NCBI RefSeq assembly: GCF_000168975.1
Contig: NZ_AAUW01000017.1
Span: 107,099 to 171,098, forward strand
DNA length: 64,000 nucleotides
Origin: Roseibium aggregatum IAM 12614
GTDB lineage: Bacteria; Pseudomonadota; Alphaproteobacteria; Rhizobiales; Stappiaceae
Reading direction: 5' to 3'
Of the stretch, positions 43,677 through 53,103 are shown in pieces. The notes beneath the pieces were generated by a model. The model was not told the DNA's origin. It worked only from the letters and a program-made list of their open reading frames with translations, and did no database searches. Positions within the stretch are counted from its first letter, which is position 1, and each line of letters opens with the position of its first letter. Position numbers and translations under genes: made by a program.

Positions 43677-44459
43677 TCAGTGCGCGGTCCAGCCGCCATC
43701 GATGGGCAGGATAGCGCCGGTGATCGACGCGGCCGCGTCAGAGCACAGGAACACCGCATAGGCTGCCACCTGCTCGATGGTCACGAACTGCTTGGTCGGC
43801 TGCGCGGCCAGCATGACATCGTTCTTGACCTGCTCTTCGGTCATGTTGCGGGCTTTCATGGTGTCGGGGATCTGTGCTTCCACCAGCGGCGTCCAGACAT
43901 AACCCGGGCAGATGGCGTTGACCGTAATGCCCTGCTGCGCCACTTCCAGCGCCACTGTTTTGGTGAGGCCGGCAATGCCGTGCTTGGCCGCCACATAGGC
44001 GGACTTGTAGGGAGAGGCGACAAGCGCGTGGGCGGAAGCGGTGTTGACGATCCTGCCCCAGCCTTTGGACTTCATGCCGGGCAGCGCTGCCCGGATCGTG
44101 TGGAAGGCGGACGTCAGGTTGATGGCGATGATGGCGTCCCACTTTTCAACCGGAAACTCATCTACCGGCGACACGAACTGGATACCCGCGTTGTTCACCA
44201 GGATATCGACCCCGCCGAATTCCTTTTCCGCATCGGCGATCATACCGGCGATCTCATCACCCTTCAGCATGTTGGCCGGCGAATAGGTGCAACGCACGCC
44301 AAAGTCGGCCTCGATGGCGGCACGGGTCTTCTCGATCTCGTCCGCGTCACCCAGTCCGTTGATCACGACGTTGGCGCGGTTTTCCGCAAAAGCGCGTGCA
44401 TAGCCCAGACCGATGCCCGAAGTGGATCCAGTAACGACGGCAGTTTTATTGGCAAACAT
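43677..44459 (-). CDS. bdhA: 3-hydroxybutyrate dehydrogenase
   Basis: The 260-residue short-chain dehydrogenase has the NAD-binding GSTSGIGLGY (11-20), NNAG and the active site Ser142, Tyr155 and Lys159 (in NTASAHALVASPYKSAYVAAKHG). The length, the QTKQ-like segment QPTKQFVTIEQVA and the end SITGAILPIDGGW fit D-3-hydroxybutyrate dehydrogenase. It oxidises 3-hydroxybutyrate to acetoacetate with NAD+, the first step after polyhydroxybutyrate breakdown. It lies upstream of the patatin gene in the same orientation and may form an operon with it. Confidence 0.92.
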   Translation of the reverse strand: MFANKTAVVTGSTSGIGLGYARAFAENRANVVINGLGDADEIEKTRAAIEADFGVRCTYSPANMLKGDEIAGMIADAEKEFGGVDILVNNAGIQFVSPVDEFPVEKWDAIIAINLTSAFHTIRAALPGMKSKGWGRIVNTASAHALVASPYKSAYVAAKHGIAGLTKTVALEVAQQGITVNAICPGYVWTPLVEAQIPDTMKARNMTEEQVKNDVMLAAQPTKQFVTIEQVAAYAVFLCSDAAASITGAILPIDGGWTAH

Positions 44460-44655
44460 TTGGGATCTCCCTTGATCGGCGGATCACCGGCCGGAGCAGC
44501 CCGGCCATCCGCAAACGGATCGTTGAAAAGCGTAGAGGCCTCATTCATTCCACTGGATGCAAGGAGGCATCTGGACAGAAATTTCAGGACCACATTTGAC
44601 CAGTTATCGCCGCACCGCAACATCGGAATGATGAATTTTCATCCATGTAGGGTCC

Positions 44656-45543
44656 TCAGCGCCTGTTCATGCGCTGCGCACCGGCCAGCGCCTTGCGCGC
44701 CCGCTCCCGCGCGGCTTCCTTTTGCGCTTCAGCCTTGGAAAGGTCTTCCTGTCTGAGCCCGAGCTGCGCGGCAAAACGTTCGCGGATCAGGCCGTAGAAT
44801 GTCGCGTGCAGGCTGGCGAAGGCCCAGACGAGGATCAGCATGGTGCCCATCGGAAAGACCGCCGAACGGATCTGCTGCCACAGCACGCTGGCAGGCATCA
44901 ATCCATCGCTGACGCCAAGCACGACCGCCCAGATGCCGACCAGGAAACCCGCGAGCAGGCTCATCACCAGCGCCGCAAAAGCCATGGCCCAGCCAAACCC
45001 GGACGTTGCCCGCCAACTTTCCCTGAGTGTCAGCGGATCGTCCACCGCCGATGCCGGCAACACGACGGAAAAGCGTTGCACCACCATCAGCGCAATGAAC
45101 GGCGCCAGAAACAGCAGCAGCAGCCCGATGCCCGCCGTGACGGCGGCCAGCAGCAGGGAAACAATCACCAGGGGTATCAGTGACAAGGCACCGATCAGGG
45201 TAAGTACGATCTGGTTGAGAATGACGCGGATATTGCGCGCGCCGAAGGCGACCGGAAAATCCCGTGCGTCGATCAGGATGCGCCGCACATAGGCAATGGC
45301 GATGGAAAAGCCGACAAGAAGATTGGCAATGGCTGCCAGCGCTCTGAGCGCGCCTTCATCGGCAGCGGCGACCGGCTCGGTCATGTAGGAAACGGTCTTG
45401 AAGCCGCTTTCCGGCATCAGCGATCCGCCGATGGCGAAATTCAAGGCAACCAGGAGCAGGATATAGGCCCAGCCGGTTTTCAGAAGCGTCCCGAAATTAT
45501 GCTGCGCCAGCGACAGCGAACGTTCCAGAACGGTGAAAAACAT
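44656..45543 (-). CDS. Polytopic membrane protein A of unknown function
   Basis: The 295-residue protein starts MFFTVLERSLSLAQHNFGTLLKTGWAYILLL and has about six hydrophobic helices, with a basic C-terminal tail (AEAQKEAARERARKAL). No domain is recognised. Its N-terminus resembles that of the next gene, and both begin with the pattern LxxSLSxxxxNxxxxxKxxxxY/W, so they look like diverged tandem copies. ATG at 45543 was chosen since the longer upstream frame covers the intergenic region. Function unknown. Confidence 0.7.
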   Translation of the reverse strand: MFFTVLERSLSLAQHNFGTLLKTGWAYILLLVALNFAIGGSLMPESGFKTVSYMTEPVAAADEGALRALAAIANLLVGFSIAIAYVRRILIDARDFPVAFGARNIRVILNQIVLTLIGALSLIPLVIVSLLLAAVTAGIGLLLLFLAPFIALMVVQRFSVVLPASAVDDPLTLRESWRATSGFGWAMAFAALVMSLLAGFLVGIWAVVLGVSDGLMPASVLWQQIRSAVFPMGTMLILVWAFASLHATFYGLIRERFAAQLGLRQEDLSKAEAQKEAARERARKALAGAQRMNRR

Positions 45544-45584
45544 GATCTGCCCCGGTTGTTTGCGACCACCGGAGGATACGCGAT

Positions 45585-46370
45585 TCAGGTCCGGGCACCA
45601 GCCCCCTCCGGCCGTTCCATCGCGATCCGGTAACCCGCCGTCAGGATCGAGATGCCCAGCACCGTGACGATGATCTGCACCAGCACGTTGAGAACGAGGA
45701 TCTTCATCTGGATGAGGGCTGCCGGAAGGCCTCCGGACAGGAGACCAAGAACATACTGCAGACCCTCGCCAACGGCGACAAAAGGCAGGATCAGAATGAG
45801 CGCCGCCAGGAACATCGGCATGCCGAGGCCTTTTCCGAACTGAAGCATCTGACTGAAGCCGAGCGGTCGCTCGACGGCAACGGCCGGCAGGCTGAGGTTC
45901 AGGCGGAACAGGAACGGGGCGAGGACGAAAACCGCGACGATCCATAGCACCACCGTCAAGGCGGTGCTTTTGAACAGGCTCGACAGGACGCCGATCATCA
46001 GCCCCGCGGGCAGCACGACAACCACTGCGGCCAGCGACAGCAGAAGCATTTGCCCGATAAAGCGGAACTCGACAGCGCCGACGCGAAAGTGCAGAGGCCC
46101 CGGCCGCTCGTTCAACAGACCGAACCGGTGCCAGGCGACCGAAATGGATGCGGACGACAGCAGCGCAATCACCATGGTCGTTAGCAGCAGCAGGACCGTC
46201 GTTCCGGAGATATCCTCCGGCGCGGTCGCTTCATCAATCTGCGTGCCATTCGCCAGAATGAGCAGAGACAGCACGAATTGCAGAAGAAACCAGCCACCAC
46301 AAACCTTGAACACGGTTTCCAGATTGCCAAAGACAATGGAAACAGAGTCCGACAGCAACCGTTTCAACAT
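45585..46370 (-). CDS. Polytopic membrane protein B of unknown function, related to A
   Basis: The 261-residue protein begins MLKRLLSDSVSIVFGNLETVFKVCGGWFLLQFV and has about six hydrophobic helices. The start is supported by GGAGGG seven bases upstream (46378-46383). It shares topology and N-terminal pattern with protein A, located 42 bases downstream on the same strand. Such pairs can be formed by tandem duplication and might make a heteromeric membrane complex. No recognised family; no known role. Confidence 0.7.
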   Translation of the reverse strand: MLKRLLSDSVSIVFGNLETVFKVCGGWFLLQFVLSLLILANGTQIDEATAPEDISGTTVLLLLTTMVIALLSSASISVAWHRFGLLNERPGPLHFRVGAVEFRFIGQMLLLSLAAVVVVLPAGLMIGVLSSLFKSTALTVVLWIVAVFVLAPFLFRLNLSLPAVAVERPLGFSQMLQFGKGLGMPMFLAALILILPFVAVGEGLQYVLGLLSGGLPAALIQMKILVLNVLVQIIVTVLGISILTAGYRIAMERPEGAGART

Positions 46371-46591
46371 GCAGTACCCTCCGAAAAAGCCGGCCGGCGG
46401 AGTGGCCGGCGCATGCAAGCTCATAGCGGGCGGAAAACCATGTGGCAATGTCCGCTTGCCGGAGGATCGACCTGCCTTTGCCGCTGCTCTGCCATTGCCC
46501 TTTTTTGCCGCACGCCCTAATCATGCGCTGGAAAGTCGGCCCCAGTTCCCTCATATGAGGGGCAAACGCTCAAAACCTGTTGGTTCCTGTG

Positions 46592-47851
46592 ATGATCGAT
46601 GATTTCGCGAAAGCCCTGCCCCGCCGCTCCTCCGTCGGTGTGAAGGTCGGCAATGTGATGGTTGGCGGCGATGCGCCCATCGTGGTGCAATCCATGACCA
46701 ATACCGACACGGCGGATGCCGATGCGACCGTCGCACAGGTGGCAGCCCTCGCGCGCGCCGGCTCTGAAATCGTCCGCATCACCGTGGACCGAGCGGAAGC
46801 TGCGGCCCAGGTGCCGCGGATCAAGGAACGGCTGGAGCGGATCGGCATCGATGTGCCGCTCGTCGGCGACTTCCACTACATCGGCCACAAGCTGCTGACC
46901 GACTATCCCGATTGCGCCGCTGCGCTCGACAAGTACCGCATCAACCCGGGCAACGTCGGCTTCAAGGCCAAGCGCGACACACAGTTCTCGCAGATCATCG
47001 ATATTGCGCAGAAGCACGACAAGGCCGTCCGGATCGGCGTCAACTGGGGCTCCCTCGACCAGGAGCTTCTGACGAAGCTGATGGATGAGAATGCCGAAAG
47101 TGCAAAGCCGGTTTCGGCAGCCGCCGTCATGCGCGAAGCGATCATCCAGTCCGGGCTTCTGTCCGCCGAACGCGCCGAAGGCCTCGGCATGGGCCGCGAC
47201 AAGATCATCCTCTCGGCCAAGGTCAGCCAGGTGCAGGACCTGATCGCCGTTTATGCCGATCTCGCCCGCCGCTGCGACTATGCCCTGCATCTCGGTCTCA
47301 CCGAAGCCGGCATGGGCACCAAGGGCATCGTTTCCTCCGCCGCTTCCATGGGCATTCTCCTGCAGCAGGGCATTGGCGACACCATCCGCGTGTCGCTGAC
47401 CCCGGAACCGGGCGGCGACCGCACCCGCGAGGTGCAGGTGGCGCAGGAGCTTTTGCAGGTGATGGGCTTCCGCGCCTTCGTGCCGGTGGTTGCCGCCTGC
47501 CCGGGCTGTGGCCGCACCACCTCCACTGTCTTCCAGGAACTGGCCCAGGACATCCAGGACCACATCCGCGTTTCCATGCCCAAGTGGCGCGAACAATATC
47601 CGGGCGTTGAAAGCCTCAACGTTGCCGTGATGGGCTGTATCGTCAACGGCCCGGGCGAATCCAAACATGCCGACATCGGCATTTCTCTGCCCGGGACCGG
47701 CGAAACCTCCTCGGCGCCTGTCTTCATTGATGGCGAGAAGGTCATGACCCTGCGCGGACCCGGCATTGCCGACGAGTTCAAGCAGATGGTTCTGGACTAT
47801 ATCGAAAAGCGCTACGGCACCGGCAGCAAGTCTTCGTCCGACGCCGCCTGA
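46592..47851 (+). CDS. ispG: 4-hydroxy-3-methylbut-2-en-1-yl diphosphate synthase (flavodoxin/ferredoxin)
   Basis: The 419-residue enzyme makes HMBPP from MEcPP in the MEP pathway of isoprenoid synthesis, with a [4Fe-4S] cluster. The cluster ligands are present: Cys303 and Cys306 in ACPGCGRTT and Cys349 in [10 protein letters not shown], and a nearby Glu. The N-terminal barrel has [26 protein letters not shown] at 46592 was chosen; an upstream TTG and a GTG at 46589 are also possible. It starts 221 bases from the divergent membrane-protein gene and precedes pdxY by 21 bases. Confidence 0.96.
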   Translation: MIDDFAKALPRRSSVGVKVGNVMVGGDAPIVVQSMTNTDTADADATVAQVAALARAGSEIVRITVDRAEAAAQVPRIKERLERIGIDVPLVGDFHYIGHKLLTDYPDCAAALDKYRINPGNVGFKAKRDTQFSQIIDIAQKHDKAVRIGVNWGSLDQELLTKLMDENAESAKPVSAAAVMREAIIQSGLLSAERAEGLGMGRDKIILSAKVSQVQDLIAVYADLARRCDYALHLGLTEAGMGTKGIVSSAASMGILLQQGIGDTIRVSLTPEPGGDRTREVQVAQELLQVMGFRAFVPVVAACPGCGRTTSTVFQELAQDIQDHIRVSMPKWREQYPGVESLNVAVMGCIVNGPGESKHADIGISLPGTGETSSAPVFIDGEKVMTLRGPGIADEFKQMVLDYIEKRYGTGSKSSSDAA

Positions 47852-47872
47852 CCTCAGAAGGAACACGATCCC

Positions 47873-48769
47873 ATGATGCAGCCGGGCGCTCCCGAGCCAC
47901 AGAAAAAGCCGGTTCTGGTGATCACGTCACAGGTGGTCCGTGGCGGCATCAGCGGACGCGGACTGACCTTCGCGCTTGAGCGGATCGGCCACGATGTCTG
48001 GTTTCTGCCGACCATCCTGCTGCCGTGGCATCCGGGACAGGGCAAGGGCAAACGTATCGTCGCCCCTGCCGCCGACTTCGCCGCGATTGTGGAAGATCTG
48101 GCGTCTTCTCCGAAACTGACGGAAGTGGGTGCGGTCATTTCCGGCTATCTCGGCGATCCGGATCAGGCCGGCCCCATCGCCTCGCTCATCAAGGCGGTCA
48201 AGGCACATAATCCGGAAGCGCCTTACCTGTGTGACCCCGTGATGGGCGACGAACACGACGGCAACGGCAACCTTTATGTGCCCACGGCAACGGCTGAAGC
48301 GATCCGCGACCAACTGGTACCGCTGGCCGATGTCGTTACGCCCAACGCCTTTGAACTCGGCTGGCTGACGGGCTGCGAGATCGAAAGCGAAATGCAGGCT
48401 CTCGCCGCTGCCCGCAGCCTTGGCAACGAGCGCGTGATGGTGACATCTTCCCCGGCCCTGCGCCGCAACGCCATTGCCAATCTTCTGGCAGGCCCGCGCG
48501 GCGCCGTTGCCGCCGAGCATGCCGCCATCGCCAATCCACCGCACGGCACCGGAGACCTGATCGCAGGCCTGTTCCTGTCCAACCTTCTGGCGGGACAAAA
48601 CGACGAGGAAGCCCTGAAACGTGCTTCGGCTTCCGTTTTCGAACTGGTCGCCCGCAGCGTGCGCAAGGGGGCTGACGAACTGCTGTTTGCCGAGGAGCAG
48701 AACTCCGTGGTGAAGGCAATGGCTCTCGTCACCTCGCGCCGGGTTCTGGAAGCAAAGGCCCGTGCCTGA
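47873..48769 (+). CDS. pdxY: Pyridoxal kinase
   Basis: The 298-residue ribokinase-fold protein phosphorylates pyridoxal, feeding the salvage of vitamin B6. It has VLVITSQVVRGGISGRGLTFALERIGHDVWFLPTILLPWHPGQG at the front (substrate pocket) and PYLCDPVMGDEHDGNGNLYVPTATAEAIR. The catalytic Asp lies in PPHGTGDLIAGLFLSNLL. It follows ispG closely and overlaps the DUF429 gene by eight bases. Length matches PdxY. Confidence 0.9.
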   Translation: MMQPGAPEPQKKPVLVITSQVVRGGISGRGLTFALERIGHDVWFLPTILLPWHPGQGKGKRIVAPAADFAAIVEDLASSPKLTEVGAVISGYLGDPDQAGPIASLIKAVKAHNPEAPYLCDPVMGDEHDGNGNLYVPTATAEAIRDQLVPLADVVTPNAFELGWLTGCEIESEMQALAAARSLGNERVMVTSSPALRRNAIANLLAGPRGAVAAEHAAIANPPHGTGDLIAGLFLSNLLAGQNDEEALKRASASVFELVARSVRKGADELLFAEEQNSVVKAMALVTSRRVLEAKARA

Positions 48770-49499
48770 CGGGGCGGGCACATGGGTTGCCGGCGTTGAC
48801 GGCTGCAAGGCCGGTTGGGTCGCGGTCATCCGCAATCTCGATGCCCCAGAAGATCTGAAACTGATCGTCGTTCCGACCTTTGCGGATCTGGTCGGTTTCA
48901 CCCCGCATCTCGCCATTATTGCCGTCGACATGCCCATAGGCCTGCCGGATCGCATCGGCCCCGGTGGGCGCGGCCCGGAAAAAACCGCTCGCAAACACCT
49001 GGGCATGCGCCAATCCTCTGTCTTCACGGTGCCTTCCCGGGCCGCCGTTTATGAAGACGACTACGCAAAAGCCTGCGCCACGGCGCTCACGACGTCCGAA
49101 CCGCCGAAAAAAGTCTCCAAACAGTGTTTCTTTCTGTTCCCGAAGATACGGGAGATCGACACCCTGATGTCACCGAAGCTGGAGACGCGTGTTCACGAGG
49201 TTCACCCGGAACTTGCCTTCTGGCGCCTCAACGACGAAGCGGAAATGAGCCTGCCCAAGAAGGTCAAGAGCCGCGCCAACCCGGCCGGCCTCGACCAGCG
49301 CCGCGATCTTCTCGTCTCCAAAGGACTACTCAAGGAGTTTCTCGACCAGACGCCACCGCGCGGCTGCGGCCGCGACGACCTTCTGGATGCCGCCGCCAAC
49401 AGCCTGATCGCGGAACGGATTTTTTCAGGAACGGCAGAGCCGTTTCCCAAGGACTTCCAGCGGGATGAGCGCGGCCTGAGGATGGCGATCTGGGCGTAA
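48762..49499 (+). CDS. DUF429 family protein
   Basis: The 245-residue protein starts with GTG in an overlap with pdxY (eight bases). It has the DUF429 pattern VAGVDGCKAGWVAVI and AVDMPIGLPD, then RKHLGMRQSSVFTVPSR and VHEVHPELAFWRLN, ending with GRDDLLDAAANSLIAERI. The Asp-containing blocks recall an RNase H-like fold, which suggests a nucleic-acid or nucleotide-hydrolysing role, but the function is not known. Probably co-transcribed with pdxY and ispG. Confidence 0.82.
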   Translation: MPDGAGTWVAGVDGCKAGWVAVIRNLDAPEDLKLIVVPTFADLVGFTPHLAIIAVDMPIGLPDRIGPGGRGPEKTARKHLGMRQSSVFTVPSRAAVYEDDYAKACATALTTSEPPKKVSKQCFFLFPKIREIDTLMSPKLETRVHEVHPELAFWRLNDEAEMSLPKKVKSRANPAGLDQRRDLLVSKGLLKEFLDQTPPRGCGRDDLLDAAANSLIAERIFSGTAEPFPKDFQRDERGLRMAIWA

Positions 49500-49659
49500 A
49501 GCGCCCGCTTTTTCCATTTTCCTGCTTTTCCTGAAAACCCTTCAATGCACGCCCCACCCTTCCCTTTTCGCGAAAACCTGCTAAAACGCGCGCCGTTCCT
49601 CAAAAGGGAACCACCGGTCGCAGCCTACCCGGTGCCAGCGAAAACAAGGGACCACATCG

Positions 49660-50349
49660 TTGAAAACACTTGTCATCTGCTCCGGCGGAATGGATTCCGT
49701 CACCCTTGCGCACAAGGTTGCGCGGGAACACGAGCTGATCGGCCTCGTATCTTTCGACTATGGCCAGCGCCACAAGAAGGAGCTGGACTATGCGAAGGCC
49801 TGTGCCGATGAGCTGAAAACCGAGCATATCCTGATCGACATTTCCAATATCGGCCGCCAGCTCACGGGCTCGGCGCTGACCGACAATCTGGACGTGCCGG
49901 ACGGGCATTATGCCGAGGAAACCATGAAAATCACCGTTGTGCCGAACCGCAACGCGATCATGCTTTCCATTGCCTTCGGCATTGCCAGCGCGCGCGGTGC
50001 CGAAGCGGTCGCGACCGCCGTTCATGGCGGCGACCACTTCATCTATCCGGACTGCCGTCCGGCCTTCACCGAAAGCTTCGAGACCATGCAGCGCCACGCG
50101 CTGGAAGGCATGGGCGAGATCAGCCTCTTTACGCCTTACGTCCACACCTCCAAGGCGGACATTGCCGCCGAGGGACTGAGGCTCGGCGTCGACTACCGCA
50201 AGACCTGGTCCTGCTACAAGGGCGGCGAGGTTCACTGCGGACGCTGCGGCACCTGCGTGGAACGGCGCGAAGCCTTTCACCTGGCCGGCGGCGTCGACCC
50301 GACGGTCTACGCAGACGAAGCATTCTGGAAGGAGGCGTGCAATGTTTAG
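49660..50349 (+). CDS. queC: 7-cyano-7-deazaguanine synthase
   Basis: The 229-residue enzyme turns 7-carboxy-7-deazaguanine (CDG) into preQ0 using ATP and ammonia. It has the ATP-pyrophosphatase loop SGGMDSVTLAHKV near the start, and a zinc site of Cys185, Cys193, Cys196 and Cys199. TTG is the start, supported by AAGGGA about nine bases upstream. The next gene, queD, overlaps its end by eight bases. It begins the queC-queD-queE operon. No preQ1 riboswitch was seen ahead of it. Confidence 0.97.
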   Translation: MKTLVICSGGMDSVTLAHKVAREHELIGLVSFDYGQRHKKELDYAKACADELKTEHILIDISNIGRQLTGSALTDNLDVPDGHYAEETMKITVVPNRNAIMLSIAFGIASARGAEAVATAVHGGDHFIYPDCRPAFTESFETMQRHALEGMGEISLFTPYVHTSKADIAAEGLRLGVDYRKTWSCYKGGEVHCGRCGTCVERREAFHLAGGVDPTVYADEAFWKEACNV

Positions 50350-50725
50350 GATCACCAAGGAATTCCACTTCTCCGCCAGCCACCAGATCCTTGGCCTGGG
50401 AGAAGACCACCCCTGCGCTCGCCTGCATGGCCACAACTACGTGGTTGAGGTGGAACTGATGTCGGAAGAGCTGAACGGCACCGGCTTCGTGCGCGATTAT
50501 CACGAACTCTCCGAGTTCAAGCGCTTCATCGACGACACGCTTGACCACCGGCACCTGAATGACGTGCTCGGCGACGATTGCGTGACCGCCGAAACCATGG
50601 CGCGCTTTTTCTACAACTGGTGCCGTCAGCGCTGGTCGGAAACGTCTGCCGTCCGCGTGAAGGAGACGCCGAAGACCTGCGCCGAATTCCGTCCCCTCGT
50701 CTATCCGGGGGCACGCGCGGCATGA
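50342..50725 (+). CDS. queD: 6-carboxy-5,6,7,8-tetrahydropterin synthase
   Basis: The 127-residue enzyme of the 6-pyruvoyl-tetrahydropterin synthase fold makes 6-carboxytetrahydropterin from dihydroneopterin triphosphate, the first dedicated step to queuosine. The zinc ligands His14, His29 and His31 lie in FSASHQI and [11 protein letters not shown], and Cys25 is the catalytic cysteine. It overlaps queC by eight bases and queE by four, so the three are translationally coupled. Confidence 0.95.
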   Translation: MFRITKEFHFSASHQILGLGEDHPCARLHGHNYVVEVELMSEELNGTGFVRDYHELSEFKRFIDDTLDHRHLNDVLGDDCVTAETMARFFYNWCRQRWSETSAVRVKETPKTCAEFRPLVYPGARAA

Positions 50726-51450
50726 GTATCGAACAGATCCGGGTCAGCGAGATTTTCGGCCCCACCATTCAGGGCGAAGGCGCCCTGATTGGCCAACCCA
50801 CCGTGTTCGTGCGCACCGGCGGCTGCGACTACCGTTGCTCCTGGTGCGACACGCTCCATGCGGTCGACAGCGCCCATCGGGACGAATGGTGCCCGATGAC
50901 GCCGCAAGCCATCCTGATGCAGGTGGAGATCCTGTCCGGCGGCAATCCGCTGACCGTGTCGCTTTCCGGCGGCAATCCGGCGATCCAGCCACTCGGCGGC
51001 CTGATCACGCTCGGACGCAAGGAAGGCTATCGCTTCGCGCTGGAAACACAGGGCAGCCTGGCAAAGGACTGGTTCGCCGATCTCGACGTCCTGACACTGA
51101 GCCCGAAACCGCCGTCCTCCGGCATGACGACAGACTGGCAGCGCCTGGCCGAATGCGTCGAGGCCGCAGGGCCGGAGACGCAGACAGTGCTGAAAGTCGT
51201 CGTCTTTGACGAGGCGGACTACGCCTTCGCGCGGGACGTTTCGGACCGCTACCCGCACCTGAGCTGCTTTCTGCAACCGGGCAACCATACCCCGCCGGCG
51301 GCGACAGACACCGATGCCACAATAGACATGACCGGCATCATGGAACGCATGCGCTGGCTGGTGGACCGGGTCACCTCCGACAAATGGTACGCAGCCACCG
51401 TCCTGCCCCAGCTTCACACCATGATCTGGGGCAATTTGCGGGGCGTGTAA
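50722..51450 (+). CDS. queE: 7-carboxy-7-deazaguanine synthase (radical SAM)
   Basis: The 242-residue enzyme is a radical SAM protein that contracts the pterin ring to 7-carboxy-7-deazaguanine. The canonical cluster motif is [10 protein letters not shown], with Cys35, Cys39 and Cys42. The N-terminus [30 protein letters not shown] is typical of QueE. It starts in an ATGA overlap with queD. No dedicated terminator follows; the repeat array begins 21 bases past the stop. Confidence 0.95.
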   Translation: MSIEQIRVSEIFGPTIQGEGALIGQPTVFVRTGGCDYRCSWCDTLHAVDSAHRDEWCPMTPQAILMQVEILSGGNPLTVSLSGGNPAIQPLGGLITLGRKEGYRFALETQGSLAKDWFADLDVLTLSPKPPSSGMTTDWQRLAECVEAAGPETQTVLKVVVFDEADYAFARDVSDRYPHLSCFLQPGNHTPPAATDTDATIDMTGIMERMRWLVDRVTSDKWYAATVLPQLHTMIWGNLRGV

Positions 51451-51470
51451 CGAGCTCTCTCATTGACCAC

Positions 51471-51953
51471 CCTCATCCTGAGGACGGCCTGTCTCGAAGG
51501 ATGGGGGGGCACGCATAGAACAGGCAGCCCGTGCCGAAACTGGCACGTCACAGGCAAATTGATCGTATCGCGCAGAACCCACAGGCCTTCGCCTCCCCGA
51601 TCCCGGATCTTCGTCCGGGATGACGACGAAGAGGAAGGCCTGCAAAACCTCCCCCTCATCCTGAGGAGCCGCGCCAGCGGCGTCTCGAAGGATGGGCGGC
51701 ACGCACAAAACAAGCGGCCCGTGCCGAAACCGGGACGACCGCCATTTCGCAGCAGAACCCATAGGCCTTCGCTTCCCCGATCCCGTATCTTCGCGTTGTT
51801 GCGTCCGGGATGACGATGGAGAGAACGGTCTTTCGAAATTCACCCCCTCATCCTGAGGAGCCGCGTCAGCGGCGTCTCGAAGGATGGGCGGCACGCACAG
51901 AACAAGCGGCCCATCCTTCGAGACGGACCTGACGGTCCTCCTCAGGATGAGGG
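51471..51953. repeat. Array of three palindromic-repeat units between queE and queF
   Basis: Units start at 51471, 51654 and 51846 with the sequence CCTCATCCTGAGGA and are 183 and 192 bases apart. Each holds the block GTCTCGAAGGATGGG, a spacer with CCGATCCCG-ATCTTCG-TCCGGGATGACGA, and other shared pieces. The last unit (51846-51953) is a complete inverted repeat of the type seen at 829-934. It is non-coding, although the symmetry leaves open frames on both strands. Confidence 0.88.
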
Positions 51954-52070
51954 CGCAGGGAAGCAAAAGCCCGAAGTCGGGTCTTTGCGAGCTCATTCAA
52001 GAACACGGAGCCCATCCATCGACAGCGCACAAGCGCGTCCCCGGAGCGGGCACAAATTCAGGAAACCGTC

Positions 52071-52538
52071 ATGTCCGACAAGAGCATCTACGAGAACCTG
52101 ACCCAACTCGGGTCGTCCACCGAACTGCCGGACGATCCGGACAAGGCGGTTCTGGAAAAAGTGCCGAACCCGCAGGCAGGCACCGGCTATATGGTCCGCT
52201 TCGTCGCACCGGAATTCACCTCGCTGTGCCCGATCACCGGTGCACCGGATTTCGCCCATCTGGTGATCGACTACGTGCCGCGCGATTTCCTGGTGGAGAG
52301 CAAGTCGCTGAAGCTGTTCCTGGGCTCCTTCCGTAACCACGGCGCTTTCCATGAGGACTGCACGGTTTCCATCGGTAAACGCCTGGTTGACCTGCTCGAT
52401 CCCGAGTGGCTTCGGATCGGCGGCTATTGGTACCCGCGCGGCGGCATCCCGATCGACGTCTTCTACCAGACCGGCCCGGCCCCGGACGGCGTCTGGATCC
52501 CCGACCAGGGCGTCGCCCCCTATCGCGGGCGCGGCTAA
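52071..52538 (+). CDS. queF: NADPH-dependent 7-cyano-7-deazaguanine reductase
   Basis: The 155-residue T-fold enzyme reduces preQ0 to preQ1 with NADPH. The catalytic Cys53 is in [21 protein letters not shown], and [22 protein letters not shown] carries the family motif. The length matches the short, unimodular type. It lies 620 bases from queE, with the repeat array in between, so it probably has its own promoter within or after the array. GGAAACCGTC stands before the ATG. Confidence 0.96.
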   Translation: MSDKSIYENLTQLGSSTELPDDPDKAVLEKVPNPQAGTGYMVRFVAPEFTSLCPITGAPDFAHLVIDYVPRDFLVESKSLKLFLGSFRNHGAFHEDCTVSIGKRLVDLLDPEWLRIGGYWYPRGGIPIDVFYQTGPAPDGVWIPDQGVAPYRGRG

Positions 52539-52619
52539 GGCAAACGAGTTAGATCCGTGGATACGACGATCCCGAGTTCCGTGCAGGAATTCGGCACCAT
52601 CGATCAACGCCAGGCCTCG

Positions 52620-52796
52620 CCCCACCCAGAAGTGTCACCCCGGGCGAGCATCGCGAGACCCGGGGCCCACTCGTTTCCAGAGCCTCGAGACTTGCCCAAC
52701 GCTCAAAACGACTGCCTGAACGCAATAGAGATTTCCGAGCTCGCCGCGATGGGGATCAGATCCCGGGTCAAGCCCGGGATGACATCTGAGGGTGGG
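52620..52796. repeat. Direct repeat, copy 1 of about 177 bp
   Basis: It starts CCCCACCCAGAAGTGTCACC and ends GGGATGACATCTGAGGGTGG. The two ends are imperfect inverted copies (CCCACCC...GTCACCCCGGGC and GCCCGGGATGAC...GGGTGGG). A second copy lies 276 bases downstream. Confidence 0.9.
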
Positions 52797-52895
52797 CGCT
52801 CCCTTGGCCAGCGGCAAATCTGGCTTGCCCTCAGGCAAACCCGAGGTGTCTGATTTTCCACGCAAGAGGCCAGCACCATCAAAAAACACGGCGAA

Positions 52896-53073
52896 CCCCA
52901 CCCAGAAGTGTCACCCCGGGCGAGCATCGCGAGACCCGGAGCCCACTCGTTTCCAGAGCCTCGAGACTTGTCCAAGGCTCAAAGCGGCTGCCTGAACGCA
53001 GTAGAGATTTCCGAACGCGCCGCGATGGGGATTGGATCCCGGGTCAAGCCCGGGATGACATCTGCGGGTGGGG
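52896..53073. repeat. Direct repeat, copy 2 of about 178 bp
   Basis: Nearly identical to copy 1 over its full length with scattered changes. Each copy looks like a small element with inverted ends. They have no gene of their own, so they are either non-autonomous elements or a local duplication. Confidence 0.9.
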
Positions 53074-53103
53074 CAAGCCTCGCTTGCCATCCGCCTGGCT
53101 GCC

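Larger units (their letters stand above)
52539..53103. other. Intergenic region dominated by two direct repeats
   Basis: Most of the gap is occupied by the two copies listed separately (52620-52796 and 52896-53073), separated by about 100 bases. No gene is recognised. Confidence 0.6.

Noticed and set aside
49500..49659. preQ1 riboswitch before queC
   Set aside because: I looked for the conserved core with a pseudoknot and the A-rich end near the ribosome site; it is not convincingly present here, nor before queF or yhhQ.
51460..51996. Minus-strand frame of 178 codons with repeated peptides
   Set aside because: It is generated by the palindromic repeat array; the internal peptide repeats follow the DNA repeats.
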